Positions 34,930 to 43,958 of a stretch of 50,688 bases of DNA are shown one piece after another; the stretch's first letter is position 1, and each line of letters opens with the position of its first letter. Source of the stretch: Bacteroidota bacterium (GTDB lineage: Bacteria > Bacteroidota > Ignavibacteria > UBA10030 > UBA6906); contig JAHBUR010000028.1 of the NCBI GenBank assembly GCA_019637975.1, forward strand, positions 1-50,688, written 5' to 3'. The notes under the pieces are model-generated. The model did no database searches. It was not told where the DNA came from and saw only the letters and a program-made list of their open reading frames with translations. Made by a program: the position numbers and the translations under genes.

Positions 34930-35853
34930 TTACTCCTTTATCTCGATCACTCTTGTTTCAATTCTTGACCCACCCTCTGCCGTAATCTCACGAGTACTGA
35001 TCGAGTACAACACCCATCCCGAAGGACCGTGAATTTGTGTGGCAGTCCGATCTTCGATGCTCACCGGCGGAATAGACTCCCGCGTGGGGGGCGTTAATCC
35101 TGACGTCTCTGCAGCCTTCTTCAAGAACTCGTACGAAGCATTCGTTGCCTGGTCCGAGTCAACCGTCATCCAGACCCGGAGTATCGCCTCTTCATACTCC
35201 TCGTCTATCTCCTCCAATAATACCGTCATTTCGGCGTCGAACGGTTCGCCTCCGAATATGTTGGGCAATTGCGTCTTGCCGGAGTATTCAAGGTCGAGTT
35301 TGTACCTGCCGCCGTGAAACGTGTAGAATTGCTGTATTTCCTTGATGGCCGCGGATTCTATCGCCTCCTTTGACGAGAACATTGCGACCATATTTGCTAT
35401 GAGCTCTCCTCCATTCGGGACGGGAGGGAGATCGGAGGTAATGAGCTGAACACTTCTGTGCATGAAGTCTCGAACCTCTTGCCAATTCGCCACCTCGAGA
35501 AATCCTCCGAATTCGTCGGTGCGGATCACGACCTTCATATTCTCCGACGCGGAGGCGAGTTTCTTGAGCAGTTGATTGTTGCCTTCCACGGAAAAATTCT
35601 TGTACAGCCACTCGATTGTATAAGAACTCGCCGTCGAATCTGCTACGGTGATTTCAACGTCGTATGACGACTGATCGCGGGAGGTGGTATCCCCGCTTTG
35701 TATCCTGAATGTTTGCTCTGTGATGGAGTATGTCTCCTTGTCTCCCCTGTTCCAGTATCCGATGACCTGCACAGTTGAATCGGCTCGATTGATTTGTGCG
35801 TGACCGGTTAGCGTGAGGAGAGATGCAAGAATGATGGCGCTGCCTGTTCTCAT
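34930..35853 (-). CDS. Secreted protein, unknown function
   Basis: 307 residues with a signal peptide (MRTGSAIILASLLTLTGHAQ). The start at 35853 is chosen to put this signal at the N-terminus; an upstream in-frame start would bury it. The mature part is beta-rich and acidic (TVQVIGYWNRGDKETYSITE..., DQSSYDVEITVADSTASSYTIEW), similar in feel to DUF6263-like secreted proteins of Bacteroidota, but I do not assign a family. It lies between gdhA paralog 3 and the gdhA remnant, as if carried in a duplication of the gdh region. Confidence 0.7.
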   Translation of the reverse strand: MRTGSAIILASLLTLTGHAQINRADSTVQVIGYWNRGDKETYSITEQTFRIQSGDTTSRDQSSYDVEITVADSTASSYTIEWLYKNFSVEGNNQLLKKLASASENMKVVIRTDEFGGFLEVANWQEVRDFMHRSVQLITSDLPPVPNGGELIANMVAMFSSKEAIESAAIKEIQQFYTFHGGRYKLDLEYSGKTQLPNIFGGEPFDAEMTVLLEEIDEEYEEAILRVWMTVDSDQATNASYEFLKKAAETSGLTPPTRESIPPVSIEDRTATQIHGPSGWVLYSISTREITAEGGSRIETRVIEIKE

Positions 35854-36014
35854 TGGTATTCTGCCGATTGGTTGTGAGTTCCTCGGAAACCTGTGGCCGT
35901 TACTTTGCTTTCTGACGTTCCCGGCATGCAACAGACGGTGGGTTTACATTGCGTGTCCTTTCGAGTCGGGAGATGTGTGGAAGAGTGTTTTCGTCTCACG
36001 CACGGGAGAAACGA

Positions 36015-36044
36015 AAAAGGACGAGGGGTCTGCCTCGTCCTTTT
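36015..36044 (-). terminator. Terminator of gdhA paralog 3
   Basis: A 12-bp perfect stem AAAAGGACGAGG/CCTCGTCCTTTT with a 6-base loop. T-runs occur in both directions; on the minus strand it ends the gdhA transcript 12 bp past its stop. Confidence 0.85.
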
Positions 36045-36055
36045 GTTGTTTGTTG

Positions 36056-37396
36056 CTACACCAATCCCTGATCCATCATGGAATTTGCCACTTTCAGGAA
36101 TCCGGCGATGTTGGCACCGTTCACGTAGTTGCCGGGTGTGCCGTACTGTGCCGCAGTTTCCACGCACATGTTGTGAATGCTGCTCATGATTTCGTGAAGC
36201 CGTCTGTCCACTTCCTCGGCGGGCCAGTTGAGCCGCATGCTGTTCTGACTCATCTCCAGTCCGGAGGTTGCCACGCCGCCTGCATTGGACGCTTTGCCGG
36301 GTGAGTAGAGGATCTTCGCCTCTTCGAACACTTTCACTCCTGCAAGTGTCGTCGGCATATTGGCGCCTTCACACACGCAGATGCAGCCGTTCTTTACGAG
36401 TTCGCGGGCATCGTTTTCGTCGAGTTCGTTTTGCGTAGCGCAGGGCATTGCCACATCAACAGCGATGCTCCATGGCCGCTTGCCAGCATGGAACGGCACC
36501 TTGAACTTATCGGCATAGGGCTTCACCGCGTCCATTGCGCTGGCGCGGAGTTCCAGCATGTAGTCGATCTTCTCACCCTTCACACCGTTTTCATCGTAGA
36601 TGAAGCCGTCGGGACCGGAGAGTGTAACCACTTTGCCGCCGAGTTGAGTCACCTTCTTTGCTGCGCCCCAGGCGACGTTGCCGAATCCTGAGATTGCAAC
36701 CCGCTTTCCATCGAACGCCATCCCTTTCGTCTTCAACATTTCTTCGGCGAAGTATGTTGCGCCGAATCCGGTTGCCTCCGGTCGGACAAGCGAGCCTCCC
36801 CAGTTCAGTCCCTTTCCGGTAAGAACTCCGCCGAACTCGCGGGTCAAACGTTTGTACTGCCCGAAGAGGAATCCGATCTCCCGTCCGCCAACGCCTATGT
36901 CGCCTGCAGGTACGTCAACATCCGGCCCGATATGGCGGAAGAGTTCGGTCATGAAGCTCTGGCAGAACCGCATCACTTCGCTGTCGCTTTTGCCTTTAGG
37001 GTCGAAATCCGAACCGCCTTTTCCTCCGCCCATCGGCAGTGAGGTAAGGCTGTTCTTGAACACCTGCTCGAACGCAAGAAACTTCAGGATGCCGAGCGTG
37101 ACGGAGGGGTGGAAGCGCAGCCCGCCTTTATACGGCCCGATGGCGCTGTTCATTTGAATGCGGAAGCCCCGGTTAATGTGAAACTCCCCCTGATCGTCCT
37201 GCCAGGGAACACGGAACATCACCACGCGTTCGGGTTCCACCATGCGTTCCAGGATTCTGGCCGACCGGTACTCGGGATGCCGGTTCAGCACCAACTCCAG
37301 CGATTCTGCCACTTCCTGAACAGCCTGATGGAACTCGGGTTCAGCGGGATTTTTCGCCTTTACTTGTGCGATGAGATTCTTTACATAGTCTGACAT
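36056..37396 (-). CDS. gdhA: Glutamate dehydrogenase, hexameric 450-residue type, paralog 3
   Basis: 446 residues, homologous along its length to the product at 18532. It has LPMGGGKGGSDFDPKGKSD, GDIGVGGREIGFLFG and the Rossmann motif GFGNVAWGAA. The ATG at 37396 (MSDYVKNLIAQVKAKNPAEPEF) aligns with MSTYVQDLMAEVKAKNPAEPEF of paralog 2 and has AGAGG upstream. Compared with paralog 2, the nucleotide-binding half diverges more (for example LRASAMDAVKPYADKFKVPFHAGKRPW), so cofactor or regulation may differ. It has its own terminator and is a single-gene transcript. Assimilatory role inferred from family. Confidence 0.96.
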   Translation of the reverse strand: MSDYVKNLIAQVKAKNPAEPEFHQAVQEVAESLELVLNRHPEYRSARILERMVEPERVVMFRVPWQDDQGEFHINRGFRIQMNSAIGPYKGGLRFHPSVTLGILKFLAFEQVFKNSLTSLPMGGGKGGSDFDPKGKSDSEVMRFCQSFMTELFRHIGPDVDVPAGDIGVGGREIGFLFGQYKRLTREFGGVLTGKGLNWGGSLVRPEATGFGATYFAEEMLKTKGMAFDGKRVAISGFGNVAWGAAKKVTQLGGKVVTLSGPDGFIYDENGVKGEKIDYMLELRASAMDAVKPYADKFKVPFHAGKRPWSIAVDVAMPCATQNELDENDARELVKNGCICVCEGANMPTTLAGVKVFEEAKILYSPGKASNAGGVATSGLEMSQNSMRLNWPAEEVDRRLHEIMSSIHNMCVETAAQYGTPGNYVNGANIAGFLKVANSMMDQGLV

Positions 37397-37738
37397 GCTT
37401 TGCCTCTTGATTGAATAATGTTTGGAATTGTGAAGCGAATTCGCGCAGTTCGCAATGCGGTAAGAACGGAGTGTAAAAATAGCCTGATTAAAAGTAGGAA
37501 AGTCCGGCTGCATTTGCAAGATGACAAAAAGGTGTTGAAATCGGGCCAAAACCGGAGGAGCAGCGGCAGTTTGCGGACTTGACTTCGGACATGGAGAATC
37601 CTATCTTACCCACCCAAACGGATACGATGTCTCTTCGTATCGACGCATATTACGTTCCCTTCCGGGGAATTCATCGCTTTCGAAATCGCTGTATCCGAAC
37701 CGGCTGTCTTTCACAAACCAACCACAAGGAGGAGTCAG
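37397..37738. other. Divergent promoter region between gdhA 3 and sulfurtransferase
   Basis: About 340 bp of non-coding DNA. It contains a sigma70-like promoter for the plus strand at 37579-37607 and, close to the predicted transcript start, a hairpin GATACGA-TGTCTCT-TCGTATC (37621-37641). No coding sequence seen. Confidence 0.5.
37579..37607 (+). promoter_or_regulatory. Promoter of sulfurtransferase gene
   Basis: TTGACT (37579-37584), 17-base spacer, TATCTT (37602-37607). A transcript from about 37614 would have a ~125-base leader with a 7-bp hairpin at its 5' end. Confidence 0.5.
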
Positions 37739-38584
37739 ATGAAAAGCTACGCAAATCCCCAGATGCTCGTCTCAACGGAATGGGTCGCCGAACATATGCG
37801 AGATCCGAATCTCGTCATCGCCGAAGTCGACGTCGATACGGCTGCGTACAGCGAAGGGCACATTTCCGGTGCCGTGGGCTGGAACTGGCAAACACAACTC
37901 TGCGACACGGTGCAGCGCGACATCATCAGCAGAACTGCGCTCGAGGAACTCCTCGGTTCTTCAGGAATTTCCAATGACACAACCGTGATTCTGTACGGCG
38001 ACAACAACAACTGGTTTGCGGCGTGGGCATTGTGGCAGTTGAAGATGTACGGGCACAAGGATGTTCGTATCATGAACGGGGGAAGAAAGAAATGGCTGGC
38101 CGAAGGACGTGAACTGGCGAAGGACGTGCCGTCGCCGAAGCGTGCGGCGTACAAAGTTGCGGGCTTCCACGAAAAATACCGTGCGATGATGAATCAGGTG
38201 CAGAAAGCGATGGAAATGAAGAACGTCGTGCTTGTCGATGTCCGCTCGAATGATGAGTTCACGGGAAAGATTCTCTCGCCCCCCGGTCTGCCGGAAACAT
38301 GCCAGCGCGGCGGGCATATTCCGGGCGCGAAGAACATTCCGTGGGCACAGGCCTGCAACGACGACGGCACATTCAAGAGTGCCGACGAACTTGAAGCTCT
38401 GTACAGCAGCAAAGGCGTTACGCGTGAGAAGCCCGTCATTGCCTACTGTCGCATCGGCGAGAGATCAAGTCATACGTGGTTTGTGTTGAACGAACTGTTA
38501 GGCTATCCCAACGTCTCCAACTACGACGGCTCGTGGACGGAATGGGGAAATCTCGTCGGGGCGCCTGTTGAGAAGGGAGCGTAA
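37739..38584 (+). CDS. Thiosulfate/3-mercaptopyruvate sulfurtransferase (double rhodanese)
   Basis: 281 residues with two rhodanese domains, the N-terminal one structural (about 8-125) and the C-terminal one catalytic (about 155-275). The active-site Cys is C237 in YCRIGERSSHTW; CRxGxRS-type loops favour thiosulfate, CG(S/T)GVT-type loops favour mercaptopyruvate, so thiosulfate is more likely. AAGGAGGAG lies just before ATG 37739. No signal peptide, so the enzyme is cytoplasmic. It transfers sulfane sulfur to cyanide or thiols. A small gene follows within 5 bp. Confidence 0.93.
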   Translation: MKSYANPQMLVSTEWVAEHMRDPNLVIAEVDVDTAAYSEGHISGAVGWNWQTQLCDTVQRDIISRTALEELLGSSGISNDTTVILYGDNNNWFAAWALWQLKMYGHKDVRIMNGGRKKWLAEGRELAKDVPSPKRAAYKVAGFHEKYRAMMNQVQKAMEMKNVVLVDVRSNDEFTGKILSPPGLPETCQRGGHIPGAKNIPWAQACNDDGTFKSADELEALYSSKGVTREKPVIAYCRIGERSSHTWFVLNELLGYPNVSNYDGSWTEWGNLVGAPVEKGA

Positions 38585-38588
38585 GAAC

Positions 38589-38786
38589 GTGAAAGCAGAA
38601 GAGTTCGCAACCGAAAAGCAACTACTCAACGGGATCGATCTTGAACTGACAACATACAGAATCGGCGATGAGTATTACTGTCACGTTTCGAACCTGAATC
38701 CCGGCGCCACGATTGCGCGTGCCGGAGGAAAAAGCCGAGACGAGGCCGTCCATCTTGCGCTTGAAAGGGTAAAGCAGCGGCTGTAA
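38589..38786 (+). CDS. Small protein downstream of sulfurtransferase
   Basis: 65 residues from GTG 38589, with AGGGAGC about 9 bases upstream; an in-frame TTG further upstream would overlap the sulfurtransferase stop. The sequence (VKAEEFATEKQLLNGIDLE..., YRIGDEYYCHVSNLNPGATI, SRDEAVHLALERVKQRL) has a beta-rich middle and a C-terminal helix and ends just before a terminator. The layout resembles small HicB-like or dsRBD-like folds, but I cannot name it. It is co-transcribed with the sulfurtransferase. Confidence 0.72.
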   Translation: MKAEEFATEKQLLNGIDLELTTYRIGDEYYCHVSNLNPGATIARAGGKSRDEAVHLALERVKQRL

Positions 38787-38810
38787 TCGAACGCACGGAA
38801 ACCGTGAAAG

Positions 38811-38836
38811 AGGCGGGGACTCTCCCCGCCTTTTTT
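38811..38836 (+). terminator. Terminator of the sulfurtransferase operon
   Basis: AGGCGGGGA / TCCCCGCCT with a 3-base loop, then TTTTT. Stem and U-run are both strong. Confidence 0.9.
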
Positions 38837-38854
38837 GTGCCAATGGATTAAGAA

Positions 38855-38875
38855 GAATTAAGTGTAACTTAATTC
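38855..38875. promoter_or_regulatory. Perfect 9-bp dyad upstream of lipoprotein gene
   Basis: GAATTAAGT-GTA-ACTTAATTC. It is too AT-rich and has no T-run, so it is not a terminator. It lies 76-96 bp upstream of the next start codon and fits an operator for a dimeric regulator. Confidence 0.55.
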
Positions 38876-38950
38876 GGCTACAGGGGATTTCGTGTATCTT
38901 TTTTACGCCTCAGGTAACTATCCCCTTACAACAATACAGGAGAAACCCCG

Positions 38951-39454
38951 ATGAGAATCATTTCCGCTATGCTGGTTGCATTGTTCGTTCTAACCTTTAT
39001 CGGTTGCGGACCGACGGAAGAGCAGAAGAAGATGGTTGCAGATCTCACAACTGAAGTAACGACCATGGTGAATGATGCGACATCATCGCTCGGAAACCTC
39101 GACAACGTGGCCGGCGAAATTACAACAGCCATTTCCGGTGCGCAGGAACTCTCAACACAATTCCCCAAGGAAGCAGGCACAATTACCGACGCGGTTACAA
39201 AATTGACTGCCGCAAAAGACCGGCTGACCGGCGTGAAGGATAATGTGAGCGCCTGGATCCAGAACTACAAGACGCCCGATCTTGCTACCATGAAGTTTGA
39301 TGAGGTTATTTCCAAGCTCAAGACAAGCAAGGATGAGTTGACGACGGCCACCTCGGAGATTCAGGGCGCCCTCGGAGCGGCACAAACGGCGTTGGGCGAT
39401 TACAAGGGTATCGCCGACGGATTGTTAGCAAAAGCAAGGCCCAGAGGTAAGTAA
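38951..39454 (+). CDS. Small coiled-coil lipoprotein
   Basis: 167 residues. The signal peptide MRIISAMLVALFVLTFIGC ends in a lipobox (FIGC), giving Cys19 as the lipidated residue. The mature chain is almost wholly alpha-helical with heptad-like spacing (MVADLTTEVTTMVNDATSSL, ITDAVTKLTAAKDRLTGVKD, LKTSKDELTTATSEIQGAL). A methyl-accepting-protein-like or Lpp-like envelope rod is possible; function unknown. GGAG lies 12-9 bases before the ATG, and a terminator follows. Confidence 0.75.
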   Translation: MRIISAMLVALFVLTFIGCGPTEEQKKMVADLTTEVTTMVNDATSSLGNLDNVAGEITTAISGAQELSTQFPKEAGTITDAVTKLTAAKDRLTGVKDNVSAWIQNYKTPDLATMKFDEVISKLKTSKDELTTATSEIQGALGAAQTALGDYKGIADGLLAKARPRGK

Positions 39455-39491
39455 ACTGAACCGTTGAACGTGCAGAGGAAGTAAAGCGATT

Positions 39492-39523
39492 CCCTCTCCC
39501 CGTAACAGGGGGGAGGGTTTTTT
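39492..39523 (+). terminator. Terminator of lipoprotein gene
   Basis: CCCTCTCCCC pairs with GGGGGGAGGG (one G-T pair) around GTAACA, followed by TTTTTT. Confidence 0.88.
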
Positions 39524-39597
39524 ATTGGGGGATTGAAGCTTGTTTCGCTATTCCGTTTCTTGTAGTACCAACCCGACTACCACACAACGAATCCAAC

Positions 39598-40230
39598 ATG
39601 TTCAGTGCATGGCGTACAGCCTTTCGCAATCCCGCTTTCCGGCTGCAATTCATGATTTCCGTGATTCTGCTTGTTGTCATGCTGAACGCATTCACGCGCT
39701 TTCTTGAATGGGTGGAGTTGCGTGACGGAGCCGTGTTGCCCGACCCGCTTCTGGAAATGATACCACCGAGGGATTTTACGTGGGTAACGTTCGGGATAAT
39801 TTATGCCGGACTTCTGCTTGCTATCGTCTATCTCGCGAACAGCCCCGAACGCCTTCTGCTTGCGGTTCAGGCGTACATGCTGATGTTGGCTGTGAGGGCG
39901 TTCATGATGTACCTGACTCCTCTGAACCCGTCGCCGGGCCTGATTGTCTTGCGGGACCCTCTCGTGGAATTTGCAGGTGACGGCAATGCCCCCACGAAAG
40001 ATCTCTTCTTCTCGGGACACACGTCAACGATGTTTCTGCTTTCGCTGGTTATTTCCCGCAAATGGGTGAGACGTGTCTATCTTCTCTTCACGATTGTTGT
40101 TGCGGTGTGTGTGGTGTGGCAGCACGTTCATTACGTGATCGACGTGCTGGTGGCGCCGTTTGTTGCGTTTGTCTGCTACCGGATGGCGCGCCAGTTTCAA
40201 CAGAAGACTCTCGGCGAACCGGCTTCTTGA
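39598..40230 (+). CDS. PAP2/sphingomyelin-synthase-like membrane phosphatase
   Basis: 210 residues with about six transmembrane helices. The lipid phosphatase signature is in KDLFFSGHTSTMFLL (about 139-153) and in WQHVHYVIDVLVAP (about 178-191), i.e. the SGHT and HxxxD parts of the PAP2_C/PAP2_3 branch. It probably acts on a phospholipid or polyprenyl phosphate in the inner membrane; the substrate is not predictable. There is no strong Shine-Dalgarno. It converges with the TPM gene at 40242. Confidence 0.8.
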   Translation: MFSAWRTAFRNPAFRLQFMISVILLVVMLNAFTRFLEWVELRDGAVLPDPLLEMIPPRDFTWVTFGIIYAGLLLAIVYLANSPERLLLAVQAYMLMLAVRAFMMYLTPLNPSPGLIVLRDPLVEFAGDGNAPTKDLFFSGHTSTMFLLSLVISRKWVRRVYLLFTIVVAVCVVWQHVHYVIDVLVAPFVAFVCYRMARQFQQKTLGEPAS

Positions 40231-40241
40231 TTTACGGCAGA

Positions 40242-40904
40242 CTATGTTGTGCTTCTGCGGAGCGTATTCGGCAATTCGTCGGAATCGTCCTGCTTGCGGG
40301 AAACTCCCTCGCGCTTCAAGAGTTCGCCGCATTGCCGGATTGCGTCGATCAGTCCTTCGGCGGGTTTTCCCGAGCGGATTCCCTGTACAATCGTCTTCAC
40401 AATTCCATCCCATTCTTCCTGCTTCACGTTGGCATTGATCCCCGAGTCACCAAGGATCACGACTTCGTGCTCAAGCAGGCTGAGGAAAATCAATATGCCG
40501 GTACGGTCGCGGGTGTTGAACACCTCCTCGGTCAGGAACGCCCCGGCAGCCCGTTGTCGCGCACGCCGGTCCATCTCCTCTCTTCCTGCAAACAATCTTC
40601 TGACCGGCTCTGAAAAGCGCGCAAGCAAAGCCCCGATGGCTCCGGCTCCGAGCGTCACGAAGGCAATGTGCATCATCTCAAACGGCTGCCACGACGCCGA
40701 GAAGTTGTGAAAGAGAACGAATACCGTCAACGCGCAGGCCCCCACAGCGGCTCCGGCGCGCCACATCGCTTCGTCGTACGTGTCGCTCATGTGGACAACA
40801 TAGGGCACGATCTCGCCCGAGGTTTCCTGCTCGGCGGATTTCACCGCCTCTTCGATTCGCTTCAAATCTTCCGCGGAAAAGTACTTTTCAAAGCTGGCCG
40901 GCAT
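40242..40904 (-). CDS. TPM-domain membrane protein
   Basis: 220 residues. There are two transmembrane helices (AGAAVGACALTVFVLFHNF and AFVTLGAGAIGALLA, about 50-98). A TPM (TLP18.3/Psb32/MOLO-1) domain follows, with the conserved hydrophobic GILIFLSLLEHEVVILGD (about 135-152) and the late GxxxGxxxxGLxxxI helix. TPM proteins often accompany LemA and may act in membrane protein quality control or as phosphatases; here there is no LemA neighbour. Last gene of a six-gene operon starting at the pyrophosphatase. Confidence 0.88.
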   Translation of the reverse strand: MPASFEKYFSAEDLKRIEEAVKSAEQETSGEIVPYVVHMSDTYDEAMWRAGAAVGACALTVFVLFHNFSASWQPFEMMHIAFVTLGAGAIGALLARFSEPVRRLFAGREEMDRRARQRAAGAFLTEEVFNTRDRTGILIFLSLLEHEVVILGDSGINANVKQEEWDGIVKTIVQGIRSGKPAEGLIDAIRQCGELLKREGVSRKQDDSDELPNTLRRSTT

Positions 40905-40935
40905 AGGTTTCCTTTGTTAGATGATAGTCAGATAC

Positions 40936-41664
40936 TCAGACTCTTCCTTTCAAGACAAACAGGAGTTGTCCTTCGGGTGCCTGGAGAATGGCTCCTTCTG
41001 TTGTTCCGGACGCATCCTTCAGCTCGCGGAGGTTCCGGAATGAATCATACTTGAGGAGTTGAACTCTCTCATATACATCTGTAGCGTAGTAGGTCAACGC
41101 CGGGGTTGTGAACGACGATGTTTGATGAAAGCCAACCGTCATCACGCCATCGGCCATGATGGCCCACGGGTACGGCTTCTCTCCGCGGTTGAGAAGCGTG
41201 AAATCAAATTGTTCCCAGAAGTCAACACTTGAGCCGAGATTCTCCGTGTTTATACTGAGTTCGCCAAACGTTCCCAGTCTGCAGCGCAGATCCCCGTCAG
41301 GTTTCGGCATCTCCGCATCATTGTGATGCATCAGCATAATCAGAAACTCGCTCGGATCGGCGATCGTACTCTGCACGCGGTGGCCATCCTTGCTTGTCTG
41401 CTGCCCCGGCCTGATTCCGAGGCGCATGAGTTCAAGAACCTTGTCCTGCATGTGGTTCGAGAAATAATGCAGGGCAGGAGACACAAACGAGAATTGGTAC
41501 AAATGAATGTTTACAGACCCGTCTGTGAACAGCGCCCACGGATGCGGTTCGTTGTTCCCGTACAGAATTTTGAAACCCAGCAGCTCATAGAAGCGCGATG
41601 ATTCCTGCAAGTCGGTGACGGAAATCGAAATATGAGCGTAGTTGCCAAGCTTGATTGTGTGCAT
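40936..41664 (-). CDS. VOC (glyoxalase/dioxygenase fold) protein
   Basis: 242 residues made of two vicinal-oxygen-chelate modules. The first starts GNYAHISISVTDLQESSRFYELLGFKIL (with H10), the second LGTFGELSINTENLGSSVDFWEQFDFTLL. Metal-binding His/Glu positions are only partly visible, so a lyase, dioxygenase or binding role is open. It starts 8 bp after the methyltransferase stop and so is co-transcribed. Confidence 0.85.
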   Translation of the reverse strand: MHTIKLGNYAHISISVTDLQESSRFYELLGFKILYGNNEPHPWALFTDGSVNIHLYQFSFVSPALHYFSNHMQDKVLELMRLGIRPGQQTSKDGHRVQSTIADPSEFLIMLMHHNDAEMPKPDGDLRCRLGTFGELSINTENLGSSVDFWEQFDFTLLNRGEKPYPWAIMADGVMTVGFHQTSSFTTPALTYYATDVYERVQLLKYDSFRNLRELKDASGTTEGAILQAPEGQLLFVLKGRV

Positions 41665-41672
41665 TCTGAAAC

Positions 41673-42413
41673 TTACCTCTTTTGAGCGACAAACGCGATC
41701 CAGGGGCTCAAGTGCGGCATTTTGCGCAACCCCATCTGCTCTTCCAAACGCGCAAGTTGCGGTATGAGGAAGAAGTCACTCTTGCGCTGGAACGGGAGCC
41801 AGCACATGCCTTCTTCATGTATGACGGAAAGACCCCGATGCTCCATTTGATTTTTCCAATCGGTATACGCATTTGTATAGAGATAACGTTTGTCGAAAGT
41901 CGCGTTTCGCTCACGGTCGATTGTATGAATGATTTTGGCGGCGACAGAGCGGATCGAGTTTTTGTTTTGTGCAACTCCGATGACTACACCTCCGGGACGC
42001 AGTATGCGGGTTGCCTCCGGCAGGAACCATCCCGAGTTGATTACGGGAAATACTTCGATACACAACATCAACCCGACGGTTTCCGGCGCACAGGGCAGCG
42101 TTGTAGACTCGGGCGAAACGTGAATACACGTTGCCGAAGGTACCCGTTGCCTGCACAGAGCGAGAGCATGTTCATCAACGTCAGTACAAATTACTTTCCA
42201 GCCATACTCAACCAGTTGCCTTGTCCAATAACCCCCTTCTGTCCCGATTTCGAGAGCCACAGAAGGGCTTTGAGCAGCCCGCAACGCTTTGTGAAAGGCG
42301 TTCTCTTCGATCGCATGAATATACTGTCCCCATTTGGTATTGTGTCTCACGTTCTCCCAAAACGTGAGAGGGTTTGCGGGTTCCATGCGTTCAGTGCCGG
42401 AGGTGTTGAACAT
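41673..42413 (-). CDS. Class I SAM-dependent methyltransferase
   Basis: 246 residues. The Rossmann core has motif I VALEIGTEGGYWTRQL (about residues 52-67), motif II acidic DVDEHALALC and the GVVIGVAQNK strand. An N-terminal helix (NPLTFWENVRHNTKWGQYI) precedes it. Substrate unknown. Start at 42413 (MFNTSGTERMEPANP) or at the internal Met 42386; neither has a strong ribosome site. Gap of 8 bp to the upstream membrane protein gene. Confidence 0.88.
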   Translation of the reverse strand: MFNTSGTERMEPANPLTFWENVRHNTKWGQYIHAIEENAFHKALRAAQSPSVALEIGTEGGYWTRQLVEYGWKVICTDVDEHALALCRQRVPSATCIHVSPESTTLPCAPETVGLMLCIEVFPVINSGWFLPEATRILRPGGVVIGVAQNKNSIRSVAAKIIHTIDRERNATFDKRYLYTNAYTDWKNQMEHRGLSVIHEEGMCWLPFQRKSDFFLIPQLARLEEQMGLRKMPHLSPWIAFVAQKR

Positions 42414-42421
42414 GTTTTGAT

Positions 42422-42847
42422 TTATGAAAGAACATCGGAGTAGCTTGCAATCGCGGATTCGTACTCCTTTGCCACCTCTCCGGTTTCACGGTTGGTGACT
42501 GTCAAAGCAAATTCCAGCGATCGGAGTTTGCCGGCACACGCGACAGCTTTTGCATATCGTTCGGTTACTGAAAGCTGCTTTTGCAACCCGGTCGTCACCG
42601 TTGCGACACCTGTGCACAGGGCGATGAAGCCGCAGGTCAGCTTCCATGCCGGTGCCCCCTGCCCGATAATCGGGCCTATCGAGGCAACAGTGGCGGCGAT
42701 GACCGTGCTCAGCGCACCTGCGACAATTCCCGTTGTCGAGTACCGGGAATTCTTCTTTTTGAGACCGGCGGATTGCGTTTCTGCTGTACGAATGCCTTCG
42801 CGAATGCGTTCGAGAAGTGCCGAGCGAGGGTCGGGGGAGTGTTCCAT
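42422..42847 (-). CDS. Small two-helix membrane protein (SLATT-like layout)
   Basis: 141 residues from ATG 42847 (MEHSPDPRSALLERIREGIR), chosen because GGAGG lies at good spacing; a longer reading would extend 81 codons back over the preceding gene. An N-terminal helix is followed by two transmembrane segments (TTGIVAGALSTVIAATVASI and TCGFIALCTGVATVTTGL) and a C-terminal helical region. The layout resembles SLATT-like domains known from conflict systems, but similarity is only structural impression. Confidence 0.65.
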   Translation of the reverse strand: MEHSPDPRSALLERIREGIRTAETQSAGLKKKNSRYSTTGIVAGALSTVIAATVASIGPIIGQGAPAWKLTCGFIALCTGVATVTTGLQKQLSVTERYAKAVACAGKLRSLEFALTVTNRETGEVAKEYESAIASYSDVLS

Positions 42848-42879
42848 GACTCTGCCTCCAAGCTGGTTGTACATGAATG

Positions 42880-43350
42880 CTATGTAATCTGCGAGATCTC
42901 TGTCAGAAGGTGCCTCCGGTTCCAATAGCTCCGGAAAAACACGGAACTTGACAGCAGCAGTGTTCCGCCCATCGCAAAGTAGGGGAGAACGAGGTACTGA
43001 CCGGGCAACGAACTGCGGAGCACAATGCCAAGCAGGATCATCACGCCGATAATTCCATACCCGCGCCAGGCAGAAAATGCAAACATGCATGCTCGTTCAG
43101 GCAGGCGGGAGATTCTCTCGACGTTTCGATGTGCAATTCGTCTGAACATGAACCGGCTTGACACAATTGCCACTATCGCGCCCGTTGCCACCAGCAGTGC
43201 TGCAGTAGCACCGGGCAACGGCGCAAGCCAATCTGCAGCCCGGATGCAGAGAAACATGCCAGCCGCCGCCCATACAACGCCTGCAAGCAACAGAAGCCGG
43301 GAACTGTGCACAGCCGGATCGTACTTGTAAAGAACAGCTTTCAAACTCAC
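42880..43350 (-). CDS. Multi-pass membrane protein, unknown
   Basis: 156 residues. Its GTG at 43350 overlaps the pyrophosphatase stop (GTGA), which argues for this start instead of one inside the pyrophosphatase gene. About four transmembrane helices ([63 protein letters not shown]). No family recognised. It is translationally coupled to ppa. Confidence 0.7.
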   Translation of the reverse strand: MSLKAVLYKYDPAVHSSRLLLLAGVVWAAAGMFLCIRAADWLAPLPGATAALLVATGAIVAIVSSRFMFRRIAHRNVERISRLPERACMFAFSAWRGYGIIGVMILLGIVLRSSLPGQYLVLPYFAMGGTLLLSSSVFFRSYWNRRHLLTEISQIT

Positions 43351-43958
43351 CTGCCGTATACCTCGTCGTAATCCTGAATCGCGGCGCTGACAACTTTCAG
43401 AGCGTGGGAGCAATCGTAGATGCGTTCGATCGAGACTTCCGAAGACTCCCCCGGCATTGATTTGTACGTGGCGAAGTAATGACGCAACCGTTGAACCACA
43501 ACAGATGGTACATCGGCGATATCCCGTGTTGCATCCCACACGCTGTCGTTGGCCAGAACAGCAATGATCTTGTCGTCCGCTTCACCGTGGTCAATCATGT
43601 GAATCCCGCCGATAACGCGGGCGTTAAGAATTACTTCCGAACGGTTGATCGGTCGCTCGCTCAACACACAAATATCGAGCGGGTCCCCGTCGCCTCTGTC
43701 GGCAACTCCCGACAAGTCCTTTACGCGGCTTGCGCAATACGTTCTCGGGATGAATCCGTACAGGGAAGGCGGCAACGAGGATGTTCGCTGCGGCCTGTCC
43801 ACCCGAAGATAGCCCGTAGTTTTGTCGACCTCATACTTCATCAGGTCAAAGGGAGTTATTTCAATGAACGCATGAATGATGTGCGGCGGTTCCGGTCCGA
43901 GCTCAAGTCCGTGCCAGGGATGCGGCCGCCACCGGTAAAACGGGCTGGGAAAACCCAT
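43347..43958 (-). CDS. ppa: Family I inorganic pyrophosphatase
   Basis: 203 residues. Hydrolyses pyrophosphate to drive biosynthesis. Key residues: K/E of the [20 protein letters not shown] segment, Y in YGFIPRTY, the metal-binding [12 protein letters not shown] (about 89-100) and [15 protein letters not shown] (about 120-134). The N-terminal [21 protein letters not shown] is longer than in the E. coli enzyme and typical of a subgroup in which the protein starts with a W/H-rich strand. First gene of a likely six-gene operon; divergent from alr with about 230 bp between. Confidence 0.95.
   Translation of the reverse strand: MGFPSPFYRWRPHPWHGLELGPEPPHIIHAFIEITPFDLMKYEVDKTTGYLRVDRPQRTSSLPPSLYGFIPRTYCASRVKDLSGVADRGDGDPLDICVLSERPINRSEVILNARVIGGIHMIDHGEADDKIIAVLANDSVWDATRDIADVPSVVVQRLRHYFATYKSMPGESSEVSIERIYDCSHALKVVSAAIQDYDEVYGR

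Noticed and set aside
42422-43350. The two small membrane genes as longer products reading back over their upstream neighbours
   Set aside because: GGAGG before 42847 and the GTGA overlap at 43350 give better starts; the longer N-termini look like shadow sequence.
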